From the NCBI RefSeq assembly GCF_027887165.1, contig NC_077228.1:209968502-210032501 (forward strand): DNA of 64,000 nucleotides, given 5' to 3'. The notes below the pieces were generated by a model. The model worked only from the letters and a program-made list of their open reading frames with translations. It made no database searches and was not told the origin of the DNA. The position numbers and the translations under genes were made by a program. This document shows positions 12,601 to 23,199 of this stretch, in pieces. The DNA comes from Monodelphis domestica. Lineage: Eukaryota > Chordata > Mammalia > Didelphimorphia > Didelphidae. Position 1 is the first letter of the stretch. Every line of letters begins with the position of its first letter.

Positions 12601-15600
12601 CTTTATACATAGACTGATCTGAATCTCAATGACAATGAGTTCCTATAGAGCTTGGCATATTTTTATTAAATTCACTATAAGATACACTTCTAAAACAATT
12701 CCAGGAATCTCTAAAAACATTACATCATCATAGTGCCCATGTTCTAAGTTATTTTAGTTTCATTACAGATTCTATTAAAATACTAAGATACATAGATGGG
12801 AACAGAAAGACAAAGAGAATGAGACTGAGAACTTAGGAATGCTTTATTAACTATAGCCATTTTAATTTTCAACTTGTATCCAAAATAGAACCTAATCCAG
12901 ATCAAAATTCTTGATTTTTTTTTTTGTATGAGTATAACAAAGCCTATGGAACCCTTCTCAGACTATTGTTTTTCATAATGGAAGGAAATGCTAAATTTCT
13001 GTTAAAGGTATGAGAAAATAAAGATGAATTGTTTTTGGTCCCCTATCCAAGTTCATGAAGCCCCTTAAAGACTAGACACCGTCCTAGATAACAGTTTGTG
13101 GAAATTATCATATATTAGCCAATTTCATTTGTAACACCATTGCAATAAAGTACTAAAACTACATGGGTTGACTTTTCAACTACTTAAGGATATTAATTAA
13201 TCAATCAATTAAATTAATTGGTAACCTGGCTCTTTAAATTTATAATCAGTAGACACTGGGATGTTTTGTGATGCTAAAAGACACCAGGAATGAGGCATTA
13301 AAGAACTAAAAAAGGCACAAAATCTCCTGAGACATATATCAATCGCAGGAATGAAGGGGAAAAAAAAAACAACTTTCCCCCCCTTAATCCAAGATTAAGA
13401 TAGGAAAGAGACTTTGTAAATACAGATAGTTCTCACTTTACATAAGTGAACTGCTTGAGATTTGAAATTGCCCCTGAATGTGGGGAAGGGAGGAAGACTA
13501 GAGGGGAGGGAGGGGTTCAGCATATAGTTCAAGGATATGTGAAGTTGGAAAGGGAGCAAAGGTCTCTTCTCTCAGTACCTGAGGTTGCAAGCCAAACTCC
13601 AATACTCTGGCTGTGCTGCTTCTATTTTTCTGCCTGCTTTCTTTCATTTGGATGGCATTTTCTTAATTTTTTTTTTTGTAGAGGAAGGGAAGATGTGAAA
13701 GGAAAGGGAAGGGAAGAGGAGGGGGGGGGGGGAGAAAGAGAGAGAGGGGAGGGAGGGAGGGAGGGTGGGACTATAAAGTTAACATTGGTGTTTTTTAAGA
13801 ATGCAGATTGATATCAAAATATATGTAAAGTGCAATTTATATAAAGTGAATTTATGTAAAGCAAGAACTGTCTATATGGCTGTCAGAGGTAATATCTAAA
13901 ATGGTCAAACCTAGAGAAGGGTCCCTAACTTTGTTCCCCCTAAAAAATATTTTACAGTTGAAGTTAATTTGATGATTTTGCTGAGACAATATTTTGTATT
14001 CTTAACAGTTTCTATCAAAAACCAAAAGACTAAAACCTAGGAGATAGGGAGTTGCTGGATTGGTTAGTGAGTTTGGGAATTTAAAACAATTGCTATTCTT
14101 TTCTGATAACAGCATTTTCAAAGAATAGGTAGTTAAACATTTTATTTTTCTTTCCTTGATATCTCAACCATGCAAATATCAACAGAATCACATGCTTTAG
14201 TTTTTAAAAAATAATTCAAGTAGGCCTAGGTTATTTTCTAGGATATTTACAGAATTTCCTCAAGTTTTTTTCATGTCTGTAATTATCACCAACTTGAGAA
14301 TCAAAAAGTTCTGAGAAAAGCTAAACTAAATTACTATAACCAATGACTGGTTTTCTCCATGGAATTGTCAATTTCTGCAAATTTATTCAAGACAGAAGTA
14401 ATGAGAATTCCCCTGAAAGAATAACCAAAGGCTATACATAATACTTACCTCCAAATAGTTCCAAATCTCTTAAGCCCTCAACAATGAATTTTTCCGAGAC
14501 CCACCGCTAAAGAAAAAAACCCCAAAGAGAATTAGTATTTCTTTGAACCATAATCCATAGTAAAGCCATCAGAAAGACAAACAAAAACACAAAATCAGAA
14601 ATCATTCAGCTCAGTTGAATCTCATTTCTTTGAAAAAGTTTTGGAAAGCCACCTCAGCATTCTCTCTATGTTCACTAACAACAACAGCCTACTCAATTAC
14701 TTTCATTTCATATTTAGAGTAGGTTTAGGGTTAGGGTTTTGATGCCAAGTTCTAAACAGAAACACATGGTCCTGGGCTATAATGTCAATGAATGTTTTTA
14801 GTCTTTTCTAGACACAAAACTAACCCGCAGGCTCTCCAATATCCATTCCATTACAAACACTCAGTGCTTTCAATGCCAAGTGGAAGAATGGATGAGATAC
14901 TAGTTTCTTCACAAGCCTATATTAATTCTATAACATAAAATGAATCAAGTTTGTGTAACTTATCTCTGCTAGAGTTTCAAAAACATTATATTGGGTTCTA
15001 GCATATGGAGTAAACTTACAGGATAAAAGTATAGTCTACTTCACCAGCCTAATTAAAAATGGGACAAAATTCCCAGGCTACTGATCATTCCTTTGATTTT
15101 ACTTGAATCAACCTGAGTTGAAACAGGAAAAGCACTCACATTTAAATAGAATAGAGTCAAAATTAAATGCCACTCATGAACTAATATTAAAAGTTTGGAT
15201 AAGGGACATACACTGTATTGAATGTATGTATTGGACAACAGACAAACCTAGATTGATCTATTTATATTAAAATAAATAAAGAAAAAAACAAGAATATGTA
15301 AGGCTCAGAAATATACTAGTGGCCACAAGATACAAAGATCAATATTTCATATATCACTGTACCTAAAAATTTATCTTAAAAATTATATTCACTACAGTTT
15401 GAAATTATTTATTTCTTAATTTTTAGACAGGAAGGTTTACTTATAATGACTGCATATTTGCAGAATTATAAAAATTAAGCTTCCATAATGGGTAGCCTCC
15501 CTCTATCACTGGACAATGAGGTAATTTTCAGTAAAATGGGTGATAATTTTACAAAATGGAAGTGTTTTCTCAGAAGGGATGATCAGCATCTGTTTAGGTG

Positions 15601-16388
15601 GTTAAAACTGAATTAGGTTTCAAATTAGAAAAAAATTTTCAATTTGTGTTTTGACATAGGAACTCTTAAATTTAATACAATGGTCTAGGGAAAAAAGTCC
15701 CAGTAATTGAATCTTGTTCTGATTTTTAAAAACATGGAAATTTAGGGAAAAAACAAACAAACCATGAAGGAGATAAGGATGATATTAACAAATGCATATA
15801 CAGTAAAAGGACAGAAACTCATATCATTGAATATATCTAACATCAGTGAGACAGAATTGCCTACTTGCTTTGCCTAAGATGTATCACACACTATTTTCTC
15901 ATGAAGTGAACCACATCACACACTATTTTCTCATGAAGTGAACCACTGTACTTACTAGACCTGTGATTCTTCACTTAAAAGTTCTAAAAACATAATTCTA
16001 AGCATTTTACATGTATAACTAATTACAACTTTATGTATATTGTTTTCCTTAAAAATAAAATACTGGGGGGCAGCTGGGTGGCTCAGTGGATTGAGAGTTA
16101 GGCCTAAAAATGGGAGGTCCTGGGTTCAAATGTGGCCTCAGACACTTCTCAGCTGTGTGACCTTTGGCAAGTCACTTGACCCCCATTGCCTAGCTCTTAC
16201 CACTCTTCTGTCTTGGAGCCAATACACAGTATTGACTCCAAAACGGAAGGTAAGGGTTTAATTAAAAAATAAAATAAAATAAATAAAATAAAATACTGCT
16301 TTTCAGAAAACAAAAGTATATTGAATAAAGCGAGAAGGCTAGAAACACTCACCCTAATTCGCTCTGGTTTACTTACAAGAAAAGACAT
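477..16388 (-). CDS. STRADA: STRADA pseudokinase, N-terminal part of the gene (7 coding exons)
   Basis: STE20-related adaptor alpha, a pseudokinase that binds LKB1 (STK11) and MO25 (CAB39), activates LKB1 allosterically and holds it in the cytoplasm. Coding exons on the minus strand, in transcript order: 16388-16353, 14506-14449, 11003-10975, 4135-4033, 3423-3302, 836-728 and 600-477. All have AG acceptors and GT donors, and they join in phase to 193 codons plus 2 nt; the human protein is 431 residues, so a little under half is present. The protein starts [19 protein letters not shown]. The kinase N-lobe contains [16 protein letters not shown] in the glycine-loop position. The VAIK lysine is replaced by arginine (VTIRRI), and the HRD region begins GYVHR at the last exon edge. 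The start was chosen because the frame begins [12 protein letters not shown], as in the known mammalian protein. The C-lobe and the C-terminal WEF tail used by MO25 are off the window. Confidence 0.97.
728..836 (-). CDS. STRADA: STRADA exon, residues 117-153
   Basis: 109-bp exon. It begins [20 protein letters not shown] and ends SFMAYG, covering the alpha-C/beta-4/beta-5 region of the N-lobe. Acceptor TTTTCAG, donor GTAAGTG. It is separated from the next exon by a 127-bp intron, the shortest in this gene. Confidence 0.97.
837..3301. other. STRADA intron with one L2 3'-end remnant
   Basis: About 2.5 kb of intron. The stretch from about 2637 to 2905 on the plus strand resembles the pyrimidine-rich 3' end of an L2 LINE, with the usual string of short housekeeping-like phrases ending near CTAGCATCTAGTATAGTGC. 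The rest looks unique. The short open frames here (for example 1084-1359) show no protein similarity I recognise. Confidence 0.5.
3302..3423 (-). CDS. STRADA: STRADA exon, residues 76-116 (degenerate ATP-site lysine)
   Basis: 122-bp exon encoding [20 protein letters not shown], then [21 protein letters not shown]. It holds the glycine-loop remnant and the beta-3 strand. The position of the catalytic VAIK lysine is arginine, as known for STRAD pseudokinases. Acceptor CTTATAG, donor GTAATC. Confidence 0.97.
3649..3828 (-). repeat. Marsupial CORE-SINE, divergent
   Basis: Reverse-complement copy of the SINE family that recurs through the window. The tail is AAACCCTTACCT, the core carries GGCCAGGGTCA in place of CCCAGGGTCA, and the body ends at GAACTCAGGACCTCCCATC. 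It is more diverged than most copies here, so probably old. Confidence 0.75.
4033..4135 (-). CDS. STRADA: STRADA exon, residues 42-76
   Basis: 103-bp exon encoding [20 protein letters not shown], then [14 protein letters not shown]. It links the N-terminal extension to the start of the pseudokinase fold. The serine-rich linker (residues 43-56) differs from the human sequence more than the flanking exons do. Acceptor CTCTAG, donor GTAATGG. Confidence 0.95.
5512..5709 (-). repeat. Marsupial CORE-SINE
   Basis: Near-complete minus-strand copy. An A-rich stretch (5512-5525 region) leads to CCTTTTCTGTCTTAGAATCA, then GACTTGCCCAGGGTCACACA, and the tRNA-like head ends at CACCCAGCTTCCC. It lies in a STRADA intron, in sense with the gene. 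Confidence 0.9.
6040..7200 (-). repeat. RTE-type LINE remnant (reverse transcriptase region)
   Basis: Read on the minus strand, the stretch around 6175-6215 encodes [12 protein letters not shown]. This resembles the RT active-site phrase LLFADDIVLIAS of mammalian RTE elements with the catalytic DD changed to YN. The surrounding sequence on the plus strand (ATCAGGAGGACCTCACCATC and following) has the look of the marsupial RTE family. It is broken by stops and has no intact frame. Confidence 0.65.
7350..7540 (-). repeat. MIR-like fragment
   Basis: Decayed minus-strand MIR-type SINE: TTATCCCTGTTTTGCAATCA stands where MIRs have TTATCCCCATTTTACAGATG, and a degenerate core follows. Confidence 0.5.
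8640..9095 (+). repeat. L2 LINE 3' end
   Basis: Plus-strand fragment with the L2 3' signature phrases AAAAGCCCAGCTCAGGGTGC, CACCTCCTCTATAAAACCTT and ATACAATAGGCATTTAATAA, in the expected order. Confidence 0.75.
10975..11003 (-). CDS. STRADA: STRADA micro-exon, residues 32-41
   Basis: A 29-bp micro-exon. It completes a split glutamate codon and encodes [10 protein letters not shown], compared with EQPPGDTRRK in human. Acceptor CTACTCCAG, donor GTAAGTGA. It lies alone between introns of 6.8 kb and 3.4 kb, and its size and neat boundaries make it easy to miss. Confidence 0.95.
11336..11547 (-). repeat. Marsupial CORE-SINE
   Basis: Full-length minus-strand copy, from an A-rich tail and CCCCTTACCTTCCATCTTGG to the head AGCCACTTAGCTGCCTCC. 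The flanking phrase CAACAATTCATTTTC occurs on both sides (11309-11323 and 11547-11561), a convincing target-site duplication of about 15 bp. Confidence 0.92.
13423..13874. mobile_element. Non-autonomous TIR DNA transposon (Tc1/mariner or Tigger type)
   Basis: The left end reads CAGATAGTTCTCACTTTACA and the right end, reverse-complemented, AGACAGTTCTTGCTTTACAT. These are imperfect terminal inverted repeats of about 23 bp, flanked on both sides by TA as expected for target duplications of this superfamily. The 452-bp interior has no transposase; it holds a purine-rich stretch (13683-13765) that includes a poly-G run and GGGA repeats. The 121-codon open frame at 13446-13811 runs through this element and is not a gene. 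Confidence 0.75.
14449..14506 (-). CDS. STRADA: STRADA exon, residues 13-32
   Basis: 58-bp exon encoding [19 protein letters not shown] plus one base of the next codon. It is identical over this stretch to the human protein as I know it. Acceptor TTTCTTTAG, donor GTAAGTAT. Confidence 0.96.
15883..15946. repeat. Exact 32-bp tandem duplication
   Basis: Two identical adjacent 32-bp units (15883-15914 and 15915-15946), each starting ATCACACACTATTTTCTCAT and ending GTGAACCAC. The perfect match implies a recent event or an assembly artefact. Confidence 0.95.
16064..16297 (+). repeat. Marsupial CORE-SINE, full length
   Basis: Starts GGGGGGCAGCTGGGTGGCTC, has the box-B-like GGGTTCAAATGTG, the core CAAGTCACTTGACCCCCATT, and ends GGTAAGGGTTTAATT with an AAAAT-rich tail. 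It sits about 55 bp from the STRADA start-codon exon, antisense to the gene, in the intron after that exon. Confidence 0.95.
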
Positions 16389-16449
16389 GGAATCCTAATG
16401 TGTAGGCAGGCCTACTTCAATTTCAAGAATATTTTAAAAACCAAGTAAA
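16353..16449 (-). CDS. STRADA: STRADA start-codon exon, residues 1-12
   Basis: The coding part is 16388-16353 ([12 protein letters not shown], ending AGG before donor GTGAGTG). The 5' UTR part runs up to 16449, where TTTTTAG forms a plausible acceptor. The next exon begins with CGG, giving the junction ERIRRWVSEKF expected for STRADA. The coding part is firm; the acceptor position is inferred. Confidence 0.9.
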
Positions 16450-17136
16450 CCTAAAAACAAAAAAGGGTACAGGTTTAATTAGTTAAATATCTTTTCAAAA
16501 ACATGCCAGTTAATCATTTGTTCTTAGGGTCACTGTACTAGCCTAGCAGGAGAGATACAACTTGCTAGAATCTAAAATTATAGTGGCTAACATCCATGCA
16601 GAGGAACTGATGGTGACAGTAAAACAAAATGTACTGTGGTCAAAAGAATGAGTTCTGTCAGAACTTCTGCAAAAGCTGTATGGAAACAAAAGTTGAAACT
16701 ATATAATTTACTTAAGTGCATGACAATCTCTAACATATTACTCACATAACTAAAAATATCCCTAGTATAATCAACCAACCAACCATCATGAAAACAACTT
16801 GTTAGTGTAATTTCTTCATTATAATTTTCTTTCTTGCTCACCTCTTTTTTCCATTTTAGCTAGCTTTGAATAAACTACACAGCCCAAGTATGAATGAAAT
16901 TGTTCCAAAAAAATCCAAACTTTATGACTATTCCTATGGAAGAATGTGGAAATAAAGTCTAACATGAAACTTTTCTCTTTTAAGTAGTAAAGTTATTTTC
17001 TACTGGCAAAATACTCATAGGAACTGTCTGTACTTTGTAGGTGGGGAAAAAAAAGTGTATAAATATGTAGAGAGGCAAGATGACCTGACATGAAAAACAT
17101 GATATAAGTTATTAATCTAAGAAAAGGAATAGTCCA

Positions 17137-17325
17137 GGGAAAAGCTAGGTGGCTTGATGGATTGAGAGCCAGACCCAGAGATGGGAGGTCCTGGGTTCAA
17201 ATATGACCTCAGACACTTGGGTGACCCTGGGCAAGTTACTTAACCTCCACAGCCTAGCTCTAATCTCTCTTCTGCCTTGGAAAACCAATATACATTGATC
17301 TAAGATGGAAAGTAAGGTTTTGAAT
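17137..17325 (+). repeat. Marsupial CORE-SINE, diverged
   Basis: The head is AAAGCTAGGTGGCTTGATGG, then GATGGGAGGTCCTGGGTTCA and GACCCTGGGCAAGTTACTTA, with the tail near GATGGAAAGTAAGG. It has a deletion in the middle and several substitutions. Confidence 0.85.
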
Positions 17326-18054
17326 GGGCAAATAATCCCTTCTATGTTACTGCTTCCCTAAGAATTTACTATAATCTGTAACCACTCAGTAAACCAGGCA
17401 CTTGTTTTCTATAAACAATCCAGTAAACAGAGAGTAAATTAGACCCCCTCAACTTCTCAGATCCATTAAATTTTTGGTGTCCTCTCACTCCATGCCTTAT
17501 CTGATCTTTCCTTTGTCCTCATCATCTTCAATCTTTCATTATATTTATCAATATGAACCTACTAGGGATTATTATATTTTAGTTTTTGCACAACACTTAG
17601 TATGCTCTCAACAAAGGTTTGCTAAATTAAACTATGCAAAACTGGGCATTATATTCATCAAATTGTGATTCTATTTGCATATGAATCTTTAAATGCAAAT
17701 CAGAAAACAGGAGTCAGGAGACCTGAATTTTAGTATTGGCTGTTAGCATTTTAGGAGTATGGTCTTGGAGAAGTCAATTTCATCATCTATAAAATAAGCA
17801 GTTTGGGATAGGTGATTTCCTGATTGGGATATGCTTTCCTCCTTGCATTAAATGTCTGAGCAAGGGAAAAAATTTTCAGTTCACCATTTTGTTTGTTTCA
17901 AAATAATTTCCACACTTATGGGCAAAATTATGTTAGAAAAACACTGTAATGCAAATGACTCAACATAAAACTAAATAGATCACAAAACTCAAGAAAACCA
18001 AATTATGAAGAAAATTTTTACTGAGCAACATTTATAAAGCTACTTATGGTTTGT

Positions 18055-18250
18055 ACAGCCCTTATTTGATCTTCACCATAGCCTTGTGAGTTAGATACTA
18101 ATGTTATCCTCATTTGCAGATGAGGAAAATGAGAGGTTAAGTGATTTGCCCAGGGTCACCCAGCTGGTAAGTGTCTGTGGCAGAATTTGAATTCGGGTCT
18201 TTCTGACTCCAACTCTAGTGTTCTTACCAACTTCACCACCTACCTACCCT
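18055..18250 (-). repeat. MIR SINE
   Basis: Minus-strand MIR: TTATCCTCATTTGCAGATGA, then AGTGATTTGCCCAGGGTCAC and a TTTGAATTCGGGTCTTTCTG head. It is well preserved for a MIR. Confidence 0.8.
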
Positions 18251-18879
18251 TATTACTTTCCAGTAACAAGTTATTAGTAAAACAAAGCATCTCAAGACAA
18301 TTAAACTAATGGAAGTTTGTCATCTGTTCACAGTGTAAGGGGAGAAGAGGTCAAGCCCATAGACATAGGTAAAGTATATTTCTGCTATCAATTTTAATAC
18401 ATGAGCCAAAAGCAAGTAGCTAATAGAAATGTCTTTGGTTCCAGATCAGAAATTCTTTCACTTTGATTTATCATTGGTCTATCATTCCAGCTCTAGTGTT
18501 GCTATCAGTAGGGCCAGCCTCAGAAGCCAATGATTTATGAGGTGCTACTGTTTGCTATACACTATGCTAAGTATTGGAGACCCCCAAAAGGGCAAAAAGT
18601 CCTCATCCTTGAGGAGCTCACAATCTAATTGGAAAGACAATATGCAAACCACTATGAATAAAGAAGCTACATACAAAATTAAAAGGAAATGATCAACAGA
18701 GGAAAGATCATTCTCAAAAAGAGATTGGGAAAGGCTTCTCTGGGTGAGATTTTAATTGAGGTTAGAAAGAAATCAGAAGACAGAGATAAGGAAGGAGAGC
18801 AATCCATGCATGAGTGACAGTGAAAATATCCAGAATAGGTAATTGGAATGTCTTGCTAAAGGAAGAGCATGGAAGCTAG

Positions 18880-19990
18880 TGTCCCTGGATCAAAGTATAT
18901 GTAGTAGGAATAAGATGAGAAAGGTGGCAGCAATAGGGGCTAGGTTATGAAGGGCTCTGAACACCAAATAAAGGATTTTATATTTGATCCTGGACATTAA
19001 AGGGAGACACTGGAGTTTACTAAGAGGGTGATACAGATGAACCTGGTCATTTGGCAACTTAGTATCGGGTACTAAGTGTGGGAATATACTTGTGACAGGC
19101 CATCTAACAGGCTAATACAACAGTCGAGGCATGAAGAGACAGAGGTTCTGCACCAGAACAACAGCTATCTCATGGTTTCCTGTCTGGGAGGCCCTCCCTT
19201 GGTCTTCATCACATTCCTGCACCAGGTACTCTCCTCTTCTCACTTCCTATTCAGCTTCTTTTTGTTGTCTTCTTCCAATAAATTGTGCTCTCCTTGAGGT
19301 CAGAGACTGTCTTAGTGTCCTCAGGGCTTAGCACAGAGCTTGGCACACAGAAGGCACTTAATAAATATTTACTGATTAAGCCAAGGAGGACAACCAAGTA
19401 CTGAGTCTAGGGGACTGGAAGGATGGCGATGCTCTTGACAGGTTTGGAAGTGAGGAGGGTTTGGGATTATGAGTTAAGTTGTGGACATGTTGAGTGTAAG
19501 ATGTCAATAGGCAGTTGGAGATGTGAGACTGGAAGTGAGCAGAGAGGTTGGGCATGAACAAACAGATTTGAGAGTCATCAGCATGAAAATGATAAATGAA
19601 TTCATGGTAGCTTATGAGCTCATCAAATGAAATAGGAAAGAAGATAAGAAAGTCCAGAACATATCCCTGTGGGACACCTATGGTTGAGGGAGTGAACTGG
19701 ATGAAGATCCAGTGAAAAAGACTAAGAAGTTGTCAGATAAGTGGGAGATCCAGGAGACAATGACCTGAAAACCTAGAGAGAAGAAAAGAGTGATAACAGT
19801 ATCAAAGGCTTAAGAGAGGTTACAAAGGATGAGGAATGAGAAAACGGTCATTGGATTTGGCAAATGAGAGGTAATTGCTAACTTTGGAGAAAGGGGTTTT
19901 GATTGTATGGTGAGGTTAGAAGCCAGACTATAGTTAGAGGAGAGGAGGCAGAAGAATCAATTGCAGACAGCCTTCTTAAGAAGTTTAGTC
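18880..19990 (-). repeat. L2 LINE (minus strand) interrupted by a plus-strand L2-like 3' end
   Basis: The plus-strand text carries L2 antisense phrases in order: AACACCAAATAAAGGATTTT, GGAGACACTGGAGTTTACTA, CAATAGGCAGTTGGAGATGT, CCTGTGGGACACCTATGGTT and GTATCAAAGGCTTAAGAGAG. The segment 19166-19375 is in the other orientation and ends with GGCACTTAATAAATATTTAC, a typical L2 3' terminus, so one copy landed in another. No frame is intact. Confidence 0.75.
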
Positions 19991-20094
19991 ATAAAAGGCA
20001 AGAGAAATAAAAGTTATCAGAGGGATGAATAATGTATATTACTATAGCTAAGTCTGAGAGAGCTAGTCTCTGGAAGAATGTTTGTTTTCCAGCT

Positions 20095-20420
20095 TGGATC
20101 CCAATTCTTCTACTGATTGAATGTCATAACTTTCAAATCCTTTTAGAGTACTTTGATTTATTTATTGTCCTCTTGTTCCCAATAAATGAGTCCATGGTAT
20201 ATGACTATAATAGAATATTATTATATCATTAAGAAATAACAAATATGAAGATTTTAGAGAAGTATGTGAGGATTTAAATGAACTGATACAAAGTGAAGTA
20301 GACCAGAAAAACAATATACACAACACAGCAAAGAGAAAGAATAAAAGAAAAAAGGAAACTCCATGTAATTAAAATTAATCTGGCATCAGCAAAGAGCTAA
20401 GAAATTGTACTCTTCTTTCA
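20095..20420 (+). repeat. LINE 3' region remnant, family uncertain
   Basis: The plus strand has AATAGAATATTATTATATCA, GAACTGATACAAAGTGAAGT and AGACCAGAAAAACAATATAC, phrases that recur near the 3' ends of marsupial LINE copies. I assign it by resemblance only. Confidence 0.45.
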
Positions 20421-21339
20421 CTGCAGATATGGGAGGCTATGAGGGTGGAATACACATTGTAAGACACTGTAGATTTTAAAAATTAATACCTAATACTCCA
20501 AGTATTATATTTATAAGATTTATTAATAATAAAACTTGAAGCAAAGAAAAATAAAAGGCTAGAGAAACAAGAGAGAGCTCTATCAGCCTCTCATGTGGAA
20601 AAGAGAGCAAGGGAGGCGGTAACCAAAATTTACATACAAATGTAACAAATGAAGGAGAAAAGGATTCTTGGGACAAGAAAAGAATTCTGGGAGATGGAGT
20701 CCAAATTTTTCTAATTATACAACATCAATGTGTTAGATTTGTTGAATTGTTTTTTTTTCTTTTCTTTTTTAAATCTTTGTTACAAAGGATGCTGATTTGG
20801 TTAGGGGCAAGGGACATATTTAGACATGAATATCATGTGAAAAAAAAAGACAGCAATAAGTTGAAATTGAAAAGTTCTATGATTTTATGGAATTTGCTGA
20901 GTGGTACTATTAAAATCTGACAGAAGCAGGTTCCAAAATATAAATATAAGTACTCTTTAAAATGCTCCAAATGTCAGATACCACAATATATTTGTTTACT
21001 TAAGATACTATCATACATTTATTCATTCCTAGCAAACTGAATTCAGTACTAATTGGAAGTTTTTTCATTTAAATTTTAAAAGGGTGTGGAGTTACTAGCT
21101 AATCTTAAAGAACCAGCATCTGTGCTAGTGCCCAAACTCAAGAGATAAAGTTGCTTGCCTCTTATCATTATTAAACATTCCTGAATGATTATTGTATGCC
21201 ACCGATGCTATATGAACAATCCCAGTTCTCCTGGAGTTTACAATCTGGGGAGAGAGGATGCTTGCAGACATATACAAACATTTAAGGATGCAATAATTGC
21301 CAAATGAGATGTACAGACAATAGGTATTATGTATAGGGT

Positions 21340-22440
21340 TTAGAGAAGTGAAATATTGTGTTGTTAAGTAAGGCTTCAAAAAGGATGGGAGGAGGACTTA
21401 AAAAATAGGAAAGCAGAGAGGGAAGGTTGCTCTAGGCAGAAAATTAATAAGAAAAGTTTCTGAGGTGGGTAAGTATTATGGCACATGTATGGGCAATAGA
21501 AGAGTTTGAATGAAGTAGTTTTGTCGAGAAAAGCAACATGAAATTCATTTGGAAATAAAGGATAGGGAAAAACTGTAGATGATCCTGAATACTTTTTGGA
21601 GTTTATTTGAAAGGGGAATCGCCCACAGATTTTTAAGGAAAAAAGACATCTACAAAGTGAAGTTTAAAGTATACCTATTTGGCAGCAATGGAAAGGATGG
21701 ATTTTAGAGGGAAGAATCAGTTTGTGTGTAAAGTGATAGGGAACTGTAGACTAGGAAAGTGGCAGTGAGAATATAAAATGGAGTTACAAATGTAAAGATG
21801 AATTAATAGGATGTTGTGAATAATTCGATGTGAGATTATGGGATTAATCAAGAGAATGAAATAGAGAACTGGAATGAATTTTTAGATGTCACACAATCCA
21901 ACCTCCCACTTGATACAGAAATCCTTTAACATCCCTGATAAATGATAATCTAGCCCATTTGAATATATCCACTGACAAGGAGCTATCTTGACTTGCATTT
22001 CTAAGGGGCTCTGATAATTACAAGGCTTCAGGTCAGAGTAATTTAGAGAATGGTGTTATCATGGGCAGAAAGTTAAGTCTAGAAGGAGTCTTAACAGCAG
22101 TATATCCAAGGAGAAATGTTAAGCAGACTGAGAGATGGGGTAAGACTGGAGTTTAAAAGAGATGTAGAGTTGGGATTCATCTGAATTGAGTAGAAACCAT
22201 TAGAATGTATGAGATTGAACAAATAATCTAGACATACAGCACTGAAGGTTAAGAACTAAGCCTTGTGATACACCCACATTTGTGTTTTAGAAGGAAGTGA
22301 ATAAAGCAAAGAGCATAAAAGAACCAGACTGTTGGAAAGTAGTAAGAAAGCCAGGTGGTAGAGGATAAGAATGTAGAATGAGTAAAGCAAATGGGAATGG
22401 GATCTGGTGAGACTGACAAGCTACAGAATGCAGAAGACTT
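21340..22440 (-). repeat. L2 LINE fragments, minus strand
   Basis: Two blocks (about 21340-21890 and 22020-22440) show decayed L2 antisense text, such as GAAAGTGGCAGTGAGAATAT and CAGCACTGAAGGTTAAGAAC followed by CCTTGTGATACACCCACATT. They are heavily diverged, with boundaries good to roughly 50 bp. Confidence 0.55.
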
Positions 22441-23199
22441 TTATAACAAAATTTTAGGCCTGTTTTGGCTATGTGTTAGTTACATATAGTGAGATTCTTT
22501 TACTTTCTAATCCTCTTTATTGTATGGGCTACTAATGCAAGCTGTTCATTAAGCCAACTTGAAACTGCTCTGGTATATAAATATAACTGATTAGTGCAGC
22601 ACTGCAACTTACAGATGATGAACTAGTAGGATCCAATTTGAGGCAGGTAAAGTGACTAGTTTAGGTGAATTACCTCTTTTTTGGTTTCCTCCTCATTAAA
22701 ACATTTAATAGTTGTATATCAGAAGAAAGTAGGAATCAGACAATAAGGAACTATCTAAATACCCCAAAGGGAATGGATGACTACAGATATGTTTCTATCA
22801 CCCATCTGGGATAGTTATACCAAAAACAAACAAACTAGGCATAAATTCCCCGATTCTCGGTCCCTTGGATGTAATCACAGGAATCTGAGTTTGGTTAAGT
22901 AAGGTTGCTCACAGTACAGGATGCTGGGTTCAATTCCTGAAGAAACAGGAAGAAACTCCTTTGTTTTCTGTATGATGTAAGCACTTTTATTACACAGTGC
23001 AGTAACGCTATTTTGGGGAGGGAGAGAGGTAGACCAGTGATTTTTTACGGGGTAGGAGCTCCTAGGGAGGAAGAGATTTCTTTTACTGACACGTTAGAGA
23101 GACTGAAGTCTAGAGAAGTTAAGTGATTCGCCCAGGGTCACACAGTCAGTCTGGGTCACAGTCAGAACTTCCTAACCCTGGTCTTCCAGATGCCGAGGC

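Larger units (their letters stand above)
11004..14448. other. STRADA intron, 3.4 kb
   Basis: Contains the SINE at 11336, a probable MIR scrap at about 11840-12010, and the TIR transposon at 13423. The remainder (12010-13420 and 13875-14448) is AT-rich and shows no gene or repeat I can name. An AT-rich near-palindromic run lies at about 13190-13225. Confidence 0.5.
14507..16352. other. STRADA intron, 1.8 kb
   Basis: AT-rich intron containing the 32-bp tandem duplication at 15883 and the SINE at 16064. I see no other structure. Confidence 0.5.

Noticed and set aside
13446..13811. 121-codon frame
   Set aside because: It runs through a non-autonomous TIR transposon and its GGGA repeat.
14722..14738. 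Telomere-like TTAGGGTTAGGG, also GGGTTAGGGTTGGGGTTAGGG at 9486-9508
   Set aside because: Two to three units only, with no array or orientation change; consistent with chance in AT-rich DNA.
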